A DNA stretch of 12,780 nucleotides from an uncultured Clostridium sp. (GTDB taxonomy: Bacteria; Bacillota; Clostridia; TANB77; CAG-508). A model generated the notes under the pieces. That model was not told where the DNA came from. It ran no database searches and saw only the letters and a program-made list of their open reading frames with translations. How positions within the stretch are numbered: the stretch's first letter is position 1; the number at the start of each line of letters is the position of its first letter. The stretch lies in the NCBI GenBank assembly GCA_946497585.1, contig CAMMLF010000042.1, positions 1-12,780 on the forward strand, read 5' to 3'. Of the stretch, positions 1 through 6,681 are shown one piece after another. Made by a program: the position numbers and the translations under genes.

Positions 1-372
1 TAAATATTATTGAATAAAATCAATTGATTTTTAAGTATGAAATAAGTATATTATGTTTTCCATTATATGTCAATACTTTTTCTACATTTTTTATATTTTT
101 TCGTTGACATTTTTCTACAAGATTCGACATTTCACCTTCATATGTATAATAAATATATTATTTTTTAGCTATAATTCATTCAAATTATTTAAATCTTATT
201 ATATAATAAATACGAATATTTTATATAATTATATAATTTATCAATACTCCAAAATAAACTGCATATTATAGTTATATGAACTTTAGTATTAACTTTTAAC
301 TTACGCTTATTTTACATTTTGCCACTAACAGCAATTTTTAAAAATATGTAGTTTATGAAAGAGAGGTTATTT
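1..372. other. AT-rich non-coding stretch upstream of asd
   Basis: No gene is supported here. The sequence is extremely A+T-rich. The only open frame (53-271, plus) encodes a Phe/Ile/Tyr-rich string typical of translated AT-rich DNA and has no ribosome binding site. A TTGACA at 104-109 has no -10 at the right distance. A TATAAT at 145-150 has TCGACA at 124-129 only 15 bases upstream, so it is at best a weak promoter candidate for asd. I see no lysine riboswitch or T-box that I could defend by eye, although this leader precedes a lysine/threonine/methionine pathway gene. Confidence 0.55.
358..366 (+). promoter_or_regulatory. Ribosome binding site that decides the asd start
   Basis: AAAGAGAGG lies 6 bases before the ATG at 373. 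The in-frame ATG at 355 sits immediately in front of this purine-rich site and would bury it inside the coding region, so the downstream ATG is the better start. The resulting protein begins MKDFKLAVVGATG, which places the nucleotide-binding loop where the family has it. Confidence 0.75.
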
Positions 373-1407
373 ATGAAAGATTTTAAATTAGCAGTAGTCG
401 GTGCTACTGGAGTTGTTGGAAGGACAGCTTTAAAAGTTTTAGAAGAAAAGAAATTGCCAATTTCTGAATTTGCATTTTTTGCTTCTAAAAAATCAGCCGG
501 AACCAAAATTAGTTTTCTAAGAAAGGAATATGTTGTAAAAGAATTAAATGAGCATTCTTTTGATGAAGGTTTTGATTTTGCTATATTTTCAGCTGGAGCT
601 TCAACCTCAAAAAAATACGCTCCTATAGCCGTTTCAAAAGGTTGCATTGTTGTAGACAATAGTAGTGCTTTTCGTATGGACTCTCAAGTTCCATTAGTTG
701 TTCCTGAAGTTAATCCTGAAGAAATCAAAAATAATCACGGAATTATAGCTAACCCTAATTGTTCTACAATTCAAGCAGTAGTTGCATTGAAACCTTTAGA
801 TGACAAATGCAAGATAAAAAGAATTGTTTATTCTACATATCAAGCTGTTTCAGGTGCTGGCAGAGATGGCATTTATGATTTAGAAAATGGCATCAAAAAT
901 TTTAAAGAAAGTAAGGATGTAAATATTGCCGAAACAAGCAATTATGAGTTAAAAAAATTCCCATATCCTATTTTCAACAATTGTCTTCCTCATATTGATG
1001 TATTTTTGGATAATGGATACACTAAAGAAGAAATGAAAATGATAAATGAAACTCGCAAAATTTTAGGTAAGCCAAACCTAGCTATAACTGCTACCACTGT
1101 AAGAGTCCCTGTTATTAATTCTCATAGTGAAAGCATAAATGTAGAATTTGAAAATGATTTTAATTTAGATGAAGTTAAAGACTTACTAGCTCATTCAAAA
1201 GGCATAGTACTAATTGATAATATTAAATCGCAAAAATATCCATTAGCAACTGATGCTACTGGTCAAGACAAAGTTTTAGTTGGAAGAATTAGACGAGATT
1301 TTAGTATTTCAAAAGGATTAAACTTTTGGTGTGTTGCAGATAACATTAGAAAAGGTGCTGCATCAAATGCTGTGCAAATAGTTGAAAAATTAATTGAAAT
1401 TTCATAA
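373..1407 (+). CDS. asd: Aspartate-semialdehyde dehydrogenase
   Basis: This cytoplasmic enzyme reduces L-aspartyl-4-phosphate with NADPH to L-aspartate-4-semialdehyde, the branch point to lysine/diaminopimelate, threonine and methionine. The 344-residue product has the usual family length. Visible motifs are the N-terminal dinucleotide-binding loop GATGVVG (residues 10-16), the active-site segment NPNCSTIQ with catalytic Cys130, the QAVSGAGRDG substrate-binding loop (157-166), and RVPVINSHSE (244-253) with conserved Arg244 and the probable catalytic base His251. This pattern matches the Gram-positive ASADH type. The start at 373 is chosen over the in-frame ATG at 355 because AAAGAGAGG precedes it. 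No other lysine or threonine pathway genes are in the window. A terminator follows 22 bases after the stop, so it is probably transcribed alone or as the last gene of a unit. All key residues are intact. Confidence 0.96.
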   Translation: MKDFKLAVVGATGVVGRTALKVLEEKKLPISEFAFFASKKSAGTKISFLRKEYVVKELNEHSFDEGFDFAIFSAGASTSKKYAPIAVSKGCIVVDNSSAFRMDSQVPLVVPEVNPEEIKNNHGIIANPNCSTIQAVVALKPLDDKCKIKRIVYSTYQAVSGAGRDGIYDLENGIKNFKESKDVNIAETSNYELKKFPYPIFNNCLPHIDVFLDNGYTKEEMKMINETRKILGKPNLAITATTVRVPVINSHSESINVEFENDFNLDEVKDLLAHSKGIVLIDNIKSQKYPLATDATGQDKVLVGRIRRDFSISKGLNFWCVADNIRKGAASNAVQIVEKLIEIS

Positions 1408-1429
1408 ACTGTATATTATGAGCATTTTT

Positions 1430-1455
1430 AGAGGAGATAACTCTCCTCTTTTTCT
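1430..1455 (+). terminator. Rho-independent terminator of asd
   Basis: AGAGGAGA (1430-1437) pairs perfectly with TCTCCTCT (1442-1449) around the loop TAAC. TTTTC follows directly. It lies 22 bases after the asd stop codon. Confidence 0.92.
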
Positions 1456-1513
1456 TTAGTATTTATAGATCTTTATTTTAAAATATTTTTGTTTAATTTT
1501 CCAATATTTATTG

Positions 1514-1519
1514 TATAAT
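1514..1519 (+). promoter_or_regulatory. Candidate -10 box for the N/Q-rich protein gene
   Basis: TATAAT preceded directly by TTG lies about 50 bases upstream of the ATG at 1570. The -35 side (TTGTTT at 1489-1494, 19-base spacer) is poor. The call rests on the perfect -10 hexamer and on the position between the asd terminator and the next gene. AAGGGAG at 1556-1562 is the ribosome binding site. Confidence 0.4.
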
Positions 1520-1569
1520 TTTATTTTTTATTTTATAATTATGGTAATTTTAACGAAGGGAGAAAAATA

Positions 1570-3612
1570 ATGGACGAAAAGAACAATTTAGAAAATCAAA
1601 ATCTTAATAACGTAAGCATGAATAATCCTGATACAAATATTAATCCTTATGATTTGAGCACTCAATCTCAAAACGTAAGCAATCCACAAAACAATCAAGT
1701 TGAAAATTCAAATAATATAAACGACACTCAATTAAATAATACAAATCCATATGATCAAAGCATAGAAGAAAACCCATATTATAATCCTTATTTTCAAAAT
1801 AGTGATTTAAATAACTCTCCTTATTTTGACGATAGCAATTCTAACATGGATTTTAATAATGATATTTATAACCAAGGTTATATGAATAATGTTCAACCTG
1901 ATAATCAACCTACTGTATCAGAAAATGAGCCTGATAATACTATAATTAATCAACTTGATAATAATGTAGACAATTCTAACTTAAATGATATCAATGATGA
2001 AAATAATTTTGAAGCTCCTTCTGAAAATAATGTTGCACCAGTAAATCCTATACTAAATCCTAACATAAATCAATCAAATTTTCAGCAACCACAGGATTTT
2101 AATAATGATCAATTTGATGCTCAGCCTCAAGAGCTTAACAATAACCAATTTGGTACTCAACCACAAGAATTCAACAATAACCAATTTGATACTCAACCTC
2201 AAGAATTTAACAATAACCAATTTGATGCTCAGCCTCAAGAGCTTAACAATAACCAATTTGGTACTCAACCTCAAGAATTTAACAATAATCAATTTGATAA
2301 TGAAACAGCAATTCCAAATAGCGGTCAACAAAACGTAAATTCTTATGGTAGTAGCAATGATGAAGAATTTAAAAATACTTGGATGGGCAAACTTTATGAA
2401 AAGGCAAATCGTAGAAAGTTTAGTATACCAGCATTTTTCTTTGGTGGACTATACTACTTATATAGAAAAATATACCTATTTGGATTTATATTTTTACTAA
2501 TTTCATGTATTATTCCTATTATAGGTATGTATGCTATATCTTCAAGCTTGACTAGCATACCAACTAATACTCTTAGTGGTTCAACTTCAAGTTTTATAGT
2601 GCCTATTCTACTAACATTTATATTACCTATAATTATTAATATAATTTATGCTTTTGCATTTTATCCATTATATAAAAGCAATGTAAATAAGAAATTAGAA
2701 AAATATAAAAACGAAGCCCAAAGTCCAGCACAATTGCTAGATTTAGCTAGACAAAAAGGTGGAACATCAGTACCTCTTGTTATTTTAGGAATTTTGTTAA
2801 GTGGTGTTATATCTTCTGTTGCATTAATTACTATGATTTCATCTACATTATCAAACCTCTTTAATGATGTTTTAGGAGGAAATCCTACACCACAAAACCA
2901 ATTAAACACTAATACTGTTTATAATGAAGATAACTCAACGCCTACATATGATGTATATAATTTTTATGGTGACTACTATTTTGAATATGACTCTTCAGTA
3001 TGGACAGAAGATATTGATAGAAAATTAGTATATGATAATTATACTCTTTCATATATACAATCTATTGAAAACTTAGCAAGTGTAGGATTTGATATAAATC
3101 AAACTCAAGGAAGATCTAGTTTCTTCACTTACCTATATAACTTGTTCTCTTCTCAAATAGATGCTTCAACAACAACACTTGAACTTGGAAGTAGTTCTTT
3201 TGTTTATGATAATGGTATTTACTACTCATATTTTGATTTAGTATATACAGACTCAATAGAAAGATGTTATTTTGTACTAATTCCTGAGGACGATATATTT
3301 ATAGAATTTATACTATCTAATGCCGACACTGTAATACCAGATGAAATTCATAATGAAGTAGTTTCATATATTTGCTCAACTACTGCTGAACAAAATCAAA
3401 CATCAACAGATATACCACAAACTCCAAACGCTAATATTGTAAATGGAGTTGATAATGAAGTTTCTCTACCTGATTCTGAAATGAGTAACAATGTGGATAC
3501 TAATAATATAAATTCTCAAGCCGGTGATAGCAATGTTATAAACGTTGGAAATACAACATCTAATGTTAACGGCGGATTAACAACTACTTCTCCAACTAAC
3601 ACTGCACAATAA
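1570..3612 (+). CDS. Asn/Gln-rich membrane protein with DUF2628-like core
   Basis: This 680-residue protein has four parts. Residues 1-260 are low-complexity: by my count 73 Asn and 34 Gln, one Lys and no Arg, with NPY motifs (NPYDLS, NPYDQS, NPYYNPYF). Residues 173-244 within this are six 12-residue repeats of the type QPQEFNNNQFDT. Residues 280-425 hold the membrane core: KFSIPAFFFGGLYYLYRK resembles the DUF2628 signature, followed by hydrophobic segments near 301-325, 342-366 and 399-425. The Lys-rich loop 369-380 suggests an N-in, C-out topology by the positive-inside rule. Residues 456-603 form a Tyr/Asp/Ser-rich, probably extracytoplasmic domain of unknown fold. Residues 604-680 are a Ser/Thr/Asn-rich tail. 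There is no signal peptide at the N-terminus. The function is unknown. DUF2628-like membership is inferred by eye. The gene is monocistronic judging by the terminators on both sides. Confidence 0.85.
   Translation: MDEKNNLENQNLNNVSMNNPDTNINPYDLSTQSQNVSNPQNNQVENSNNINDTQLNNTNPYDQSIEENPYYNPYFQNSDLNNSPYFDDSNSNMDFNNDIYNQGYMNNVQPDNQPTVSENEPDNTIINQLDNNVDNSNLNDINDENNFEAPSENNVAPVNPILNPNINQSNFQQPQDFNNDQFDAQPQELNNNQFGTQPQEFNNNQFDTQPQEFNNNQFDAQPQELNNNQFGTQPQEFNNNQFDNETAIPNSGQQNVNSYGSSNDEEFKNTWMGKLYEKANRRKFSIPAFFFGGLYYLYRKIYLFGFIFLLISCIIPIIGMYAISSSLTSIPTNTLSGSTSSFIVPILLTFILPIIINIIYAFAFYPLYKSNVNKKLEKYKNEAQSPAQLLDLARQKGGTSVPLVILGILLSGVISSVALITMISSTLSNLFNDVLGGNPTPQNQLNTNTVYNEDNSTPTYDVYNFYGDYYFEYDSSVWTEDIDRKLVYDNYTLSYIQSIENLASVGFDINQTQGRSSFFTYLYNLFSSQIDASTTTLELGSSSFVYDNGIYYSYFDLVYTDSIERCYFVLIPEDDIFIEFILSNADTVIPDEIHNEVVSYICSTTAEQNQTSTDIPQTPNANIVNGVDNEVSLPDSEMSNNVDTNNINSQAGDSNVINVGNTTSNVNGGLTTTSPTNTAQ
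2086..2301 (+). repeat. 36-bp in-frame minisatellite (6 units)
   Basis: Six tandem 36-bp units encode QPQ[D/E][F/L]NN[N/D]QF[D/G][A/T/N]. Units 2-3 and 5-6 are almost identical at DNA level (shared stretches such as GCTCAGCCTCAAGAGCTTAA in both copies, 108 bp apart). This indicates a recent three-unit (108-bp) duplication. The unit length is a multiple of three, so copy-number change keeps the frame. The periodicity is carried into the other frames, which explains repetitive spurious open frames on both strands here. Confidence 0.97.
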
Positions 3613-3621
3613 TTATAATTT

Positions 3622-3667
3622 AAAAATGGGCTTTATTGTAAAATATTTTACAGTAAGCCTATTTTTC
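3622..3667 (+). terminator. Terminator of the N/Q-rich protein gene
   Basis: An imperfect stem pairs AAAAATGGGCTT...GTAAAA with TTTTAC...AAGCCTATTTTT, with an internal bulge around TTTATT/CAGTAA and a perfect TGTAAAATATTTTACA tip. It is followed by TTTTT at 3662-3666. It begins 10 bases after the stop codon. Confidence 0.85.
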
Positions 3668-3700
3668 TAATTTTATCGAATAAAAAATTTTTTTACAGTA

Positions 3701-3729
3701 TTGTATTATTATGTATATTAGTGTATAAT
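3701..3729 (+). promoter_or_regulatory. Sigma-A-type promoter of asnS
   Basis: TTGTAT (3701-3706), a 17-base spacer and a perfect TATAAT (3724-3729) preceded by GTG. The predicted transcript start near 3736 gives a leader of about 100 bases. The leader holds a small stem AAGCCT-CTT-AGGTTT (3751-3765, one G-U pair) of unknown significance. The T-box signature expected in many Firmicute tRNA synthetase leaders (an AGGGTGG-like sequence plus a large antiterminator/terminator) is not seen. Confidence 0.7.
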
Positions 3730-3822
3730 AAGTCCATAATTTAAGTAATTAAGCCTCTTAGGTTTATTTTAAATATTCAAAAGTTACTATTAAATTTATT
3801 AGGTACGAATTTATCATACTAG

Positions 3823-3829
3823 AAAGGAG
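3823..3829 (+). promoter_or_regulatory. Ribosome binding site that decides the asnS start
   Basis: AAAGGAG lies 7 bases before ATG 3837. An in-frame TTG at 3831 is only one base from the site, too close to be used, so translation is placed at the ATG. Confidence 0.85.
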
Positions 3830-3836
3830 ATTGATT

Positions 3837-5225
3837 ATGAAAAGTACATCCGTAAAAGATTTATATAGAAAGACTGGTGATTATATAAATAATAATGTAC
3901 AAGTTTCTGGCTGGGTTAGAACTGTACGTACATCTAAAAACTTTGGATTTATAGAATTAAATGATGGCTCATTCTTCAAAAATGTTCAAATAGTTTTTGA
4001 TACTAATTTAGATAATTTTGATAAAGTAAATAAATTAACAATAAGTTCATGCATTATTGTAAATGGTAAAGTAGTTGAAACAGAAAATGCTAAACAACCA
4101 TTTGAAATTCATGCAGATAAAATAGAAATATTTAGCTTAGCAGACACATCTTACCCTATTCAAAAGAAAAATACATCTTTTGAATTTTTAAGAACTCAGG
4201 CACATTTACGTCCTAGAACAAATACTTTTAGCGCAGTTTTTAGAATTAGAAGTGTTGCAGCATTTGCAATACATGAGTATTTTCAAAAGAATGGATATGT
4301 GTATGTAAACACTCCTATTATTACTTGTGCAGACTGTGAAGGTTCTGCTGAAATGTTTAAATTAACAACTTTAGATTTAAACAAACCTCTTCCACAAAAA
4401 GATGGAAAAACTGATTTTTCAGAAGATTTATTTGGTAAAGAAGCATATATAACAGGTTCTGGTCAATTACATGGTGAAACATTTGCTCAAGCTTTTGGCA
4501 AAATATACACATTTGGCCCTACCCTACGTTCTGAAAATTCTAACACAAAAACACATGCAAATGAATTTTGGATGATTGAGCCTGAAATTTCATTCTGTGA
4601 TTTAGATGGTCTTATGGATATTGAAGAAGACTTCTTAAAATACATTGTAAGAGCTGTTTTAGAAAGATGTCCAGAAGAAATGGAATTTTGTGATAAATTT
4701 ATATCTAAGGGATTGATTGAAAAATTAAACAAACTATTAGATTCAGAATTTGTAAGGTTAGACCATAAAGATGCCATAGATTTACTAAAAAAAGCTGATA
4801 GAAAATGGGAATTTGAGCCTGAATATGGCGGAGATTTAGCAAAAGAACATGAAAAATATATTACAGAATATTTTAATGGTCCAGTATTTGTAAAAAACTG
4901 GCCAAAAGATATAAAATCTTACTATATGAAACTAAACCCTGACGGAAAGACTGTTGCAGCAGTTGACCTAGAAGTTCCTGTTGCAGGTGAAATTATGGGT
5001 GGCTCTCAAAGAGAGGAAGACTATGATAAACTAGTTAAAAGAATGAAAGAAATGGGAATTGCAACAGAACCACTTTACTGGTACTTAGAACTTCGTAAAT
5101 ATGGTACAGAAATACATTCTGGATTTGGTTTAGGATTTGAAAGATTACTTATGTACATTACTGGTATGGAAAATATTCGTGATGTTATACCTTATCCTAG
5201 AACACCAAACAATTGTGAATTTTAA
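3837..5225 (+). CDS. asnS: Asparaginyl-tRNA synthetase
   Basis: This cytoplasmic class IIb synthetase charges tRNA-Asn with asparagine using ATP. The product has 462 residues, close to the usual ~460. The N-terminal OB-fold anticodon-binding domain (about 1-110) contains VQVSGWVRTVRTSKNFGFIEL. The catalytic domain shows the GSAEMF segment (169-174), YITGSGQLHGE (204-214), motif 2 (FGPTLRSENSNTKTHANEFW, 226-245, with the ATP-contacting Arg) and motif 3 (GFGLGFERLLMYITG, 429-443). It ends in DVIPYPRTPNN. EFWMIEPE and YLELRKYG favour AsnRS over AspRS. It has its own promoter and is probably monocistronic. The next gene is convergent. All motifs are intact, and no T-box was found upstream. Confidence 0.97.
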   Translation: MKSTSVKDLYRKTGDYINNNVQVSGWVRTVRTSKNFGFIELNDGSFFKNVQIVFDTNLDNFDKVNKLTISSCIIVNGKVVETENAKQPFEIHADKIEIFSLADTSYPIQKKNTSFEFLRTQAHLRPRTNTFSAVFRIRSVAAFAIHEYFQKNGYVYVNTPIITCADCEGSAEMFKLTTLDLNKPLPQKDGKTDFSEDLFGKEAYITGSGQLHGETFAQAFGKIYTFGPTLRSENSNTKTHANEFWMIEPEISFCDLDGLMDIEEDFLKYIVRAVLERCPEEMEFCDKFISKGLIEKLNKLLDSEFVRLDHKDAIDLLKKADRKWEFEPEYGGDLAKEHEKYITEYFNGPVFVKNWPKDIKSYYMKLNPDGKTVAAVDLEVPVAGEIMGGSQREEDYDKLVKRMKEMGIATEPLYWYLELRKYGTEIHSGFGLGFERLLMYITGMENIRDVIPYPRTPNNCEF

Positions 5226-5228
5226 TTT

Positions 5229-5290
5229 TTTACTTTTGGGAAGGTCCTTTTTGTAAAATATTTTTCGTTTTGGTCCGTCCCCAAAGTAAA
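5229..5290. repeat. REP-like inverted repeat with GGGGACGG core
   Basis: The arms 5229-5247 (TTTACTTTTGGGAAGGTCC) and 5272-5290 (reverse complement TTTACTTTGGGGACGGACC) match at 16 of 19 positions. They are separated by 24 AT-rich bases. It begins four bases after the asnS stop. The CGTCCCC/GGGGACG core links it to the repeats at 6537-6595 and 12571-12688, but the flanking letters differ, so it is a separate subtype. It could also contribute to asnS termination. Confidence 0.7.
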
Positions 5291-5309
5291 ATCTTATTGT
5301 TTTTTCTAA

Positions 5310-5349
5310 AACCACAAAAGCTCAGGCAATTGCCTGAGCTCTTGTGGTT
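5310..5349 (-). terminator. Strong 20-bp hairpin between asnS and the coiled-coil gene
   Basis: A 20-bp stem with no unpaired centre (AACCACAAAAGCTCAGGCAA against its complement 5330-5349) has a single imperfect pair at 5318/5341. That pair is A-C in a plus-strand RNA but G-U in a minus-strand RNA, so the stem is fully paired only in the minus transcript. It starts 17 bases past the stop of the minus-strand gene (stop at 5367). A short TTTT (complement of 5307-5310) forms the tail. I read it mainly as that gene's terminator. It may also block plus-strand read-through. Confidence 0.75.
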
Positions 5350-5366
5350 AAATAGAAGGTTAATTA

Positions 5367-6449
5367 TTATTCCTCAAACATTCTCCTATATTCTTCACCA
5401 AACAGTTTCTTGCATTCAAGATATCTCTTAGTAGCTTGTTCTGCATGTTTATTTGCTTCTTGCAGTTTAACTTGCATATCCGAGGCTTCGAGTCTTGCAT
5501 CCTTCAAAGCACGGCTTACTTCCTTAAGTTGCACCTCAAGTTGCCTTACCACATCTTGTGCTGAAGCACATTTTTCCTCTTCTCTGGCAACCTTCAGCTC
5601 AGCATTTTGCTTATCATACATGCTAGCTCTAAGATTCTTGAGCAACTCCTCAATTTTCAACTTTGGAGCAGTCAAATTAGGAGTACTTTCAATTTGAATT
5701 ATAGAAGTTTGTTCAGGAGTGCTCACAGCTTGGACACATTTCTTTTCATCAGTCGAGCTATCAACTTTTGTCTGTTCCATTCTTACAAGCGTAGCAATCT
5801 TTTCGGGATTATTTCTACTGATTTTTTCAATAGAAATATAAAAGTATGCATATGTGGTTACAAAATCCTTTGCTTTGCTATTCGCATGATCATTGATGTC
5901 ATAGTACTCCATCAGAAAAGTAACAAACTCTCTATTATCAAATATCTCCATTGCCTTTCCGAAGAAGTTCCGAATAGCATAGCTTCTTTCTCCTTCCCTC
6001 AAATCATTTACTATCCATGAATCAATAAAAGTAAGATTTTTCATGACTTTGAGGGTAAATTCTTGTGCTGGGCCTGCTTCCGAAATGTATTTAGCAATAT
6101 TATAGGCTAACACGCCAAAGATTGCCCTATTTTCAATCCAATAAAAGAGTTTTTTTGCCCCTGCAGTTCCTATTTTCTCGACCATTGAATAACAAGAAAA
6201 CCCGTCATTCAACTTTTCACGTACGCGAGCCAGTTCTTCGACAAACTGTAACCAGCTCTTCTCTGTGAATTCTCGAAATTGCTGGGCATACAACGAAAAT
6301 TGTGTAAGCAAAAGCATAATCCTTGCATATGCCGTCTCAGCATCCATATTGTCAAGTACTGACTTTTGCCTAATCAGTTCCTGCACCTGTTCCGGAGTAT
6401 ACTCCTTAATTAGGTCATTTCGAAACCCCATCTCATTCTTTCTACTCAT
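5367..6449 (-). CDS. Unrecognised protein with C-terminal coiled coil
   Basis: I do not recognise this 360-residue protein. Residues 1-220 look mostly helical and charged, without membrane segments or signal peptide; aromatic-rich stretches include AKKLFYWIENRAIFGVLAYNI (residues 98-118, read in part) and AYFYISIEKI (201-210). Residues 225-262 form a Ser/Thr/Pro/Gln-rich linker. Residues 263-345 form a likely coiled coil with Glu/Lys/Arg/Ala heptads (KIEELLKNLRASMYDKQ, VVRQLEVQLKEVSRALKDA). The start at 6449 is set by GGAGG at 6460-6464 (complement), 10 bases upstream. Base composition stands out: sampled 60-base segments give 47% (5461-5520), 33% (5881-5940) and 43% (6181-6240) G+C, against 27-28% in neighbours. 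It has its own consensus promoter and hairpin terminator and is bracketed by GGGGACG repeats, which suggests a horizontally acquired single-gene cassette. The protein is probably cytoplasmic and may multimerise; its function is unknown. Confidence 0.82.
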   Translation of the reverse strand: MSRKNEMGFRNDLIKEYTPEQVQELIRQKSVLDNMDAETAYARIMLLLTQFSLYAQQFREFTEKSWLQFVEELARVREKLNDGFSCYSMVEKIGTAGAKKLFYWIENRAIFGVLAYNIAKYISEAGPAQEFTLKVMKNLTFIDSWIVNDLREGERSYAIRNFFGKAMEIFDNREFVTFLMEYYDINDHANSKAKDFVTTYAYFYISIEKISRNNPEKIATLVRMEQTKVDSSTDEKKCVQAVSTPEQTSIIQIESTPNLTAPKLKIEELLKNLRASMYDKQNAELKVAREEEKCASAQDVVRQLEVQLKEVSRALKDARLEASDMQVKLQEANKHAEQATKRYLECKKLFGEEYRRMFEE

Positions 6450-6494
6450 TTGATGATAACCTCCATATTCTTTTTTTCAATGTTCAAAATGCGT

Positions 6495-6531
6495 AAAAAA
6501 CGCCGTACATATATATTATACAGCGTTTTTT
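6495..6531. promoter_or_regulatory. Inverted repeat spanning the -10 of the unknown gene's promoter
   Basis: AAAAAACGC (6495-6503) and GCGTTTTTT (6523-6531) are perfect 9-base arms 19 bases apart, placed symmetrically around the TATAAT (complement 6515-6520). A further GCGT at 6491-6494 forms a small inverted pair with ACGC 6500-6503. The predicted transcription start (near 6508) lies inside the dyad, so the full hairpin would not be made in the minus-strand RNA. A DNA operator is therefore more likely than an RNA structure. A plus-strand terminator reading (GCG followed by TTTTTT) is the alternative. Confidence 0.5.
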
Positions 6532-6543
6532 GAATTATGTCAA
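6515..6543 (-). promoter_or_regulatory. Perfect-consensus promoter of the coiled-coil gene
   Basis: On the minus strand TTGACA (complement of 6538-6543), a 17-base spacer and TATAAT (complement of 6515-6520) match the sigma-A consensus exactly, with TG directly before the -10. The start of transcription is expected near 6508, about 60 bases before the ATG at 6449. The -35 box is the edge of the GGGGACG repeat array. Confidence 0.9.
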
Positions 6544-6595
6544 TTTTGTCAAAAAGGAGCGTCCCCATTGACAAAAAGGAGCGTCCCCATTGACA
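6537..6595. repeat. REP-like array: two identical 22-bp units plus inverted end
   Basis: Two adjacent identical 22-bp units (6552-6573 and 6574-6595) read on the minus strand as TGTCAATGGGGACG followed by CTCCTTTT. They are followed (minus strand) by TGACAAAATTGACAT (6537-6551), which provides the opposite-facing TTGACA end. A unit bounded by TGTCA...TGACA with GGGGACG/CCTTTT inside is an imperfect palindrome of the REP type. Nearly the same unit occurs in the 12571-12688 palindrome. Confidence 0.9.
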
Positions 6596-6625
6596 TTAAA
6601 CTCTTGAAAATTTAATTTGCAATTT

Positions 6626-6658
6626 AAAGGACATAGATTTTAATAACCTATGTCCTTT
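6626..6658 (-). terminator. Terminator after the alcohol dehydrogenase (bidirectional)
   Basis: An 11-bp perfect stem AAAGGACATAG (6626-6636) / CTATGTCCTTT (6648-6658) with an 11-base AT loop begins 24 bases past the stop of the minus-strand dehydrogenase gene. On the minus strand the tail is CCTTTAAATT (weak); on the plus strand it is CCTTTTT (stronger). It can stop transcription from either side. Confidence 0.75.
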
Positions 6659-6681
6659 TTACTTTTATTCTAAAATATATT

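Noticed and set aside
53..271. 72-residue plus-strand open frame in the AT-rich leader
   Set aside because: Phe/Ile/Tyr-rich translation of AT-rich DNA, no ribosome binding site and no recognisable domain.
2074..2338. Repetitive open frames on both strands inside the N/Q-rich gene
   Set aside because: They are frame shadows of the 36-bp minisatellite; the periodic DNA keeps all frames open and none has a start signal.
3730..3836. T-box riboswitch in the asnS leader
   Set aside because: The leader is only about 100 bases, with one 6-bp stem; no T-box core sequence or terminator/antiterminator pair is visible.
6537..6595. CRISPR array
   Set aside because: The units are contiguous with no unique spacers, and the same motif occurs inverted elsewhere, which fits REP-like repeats.
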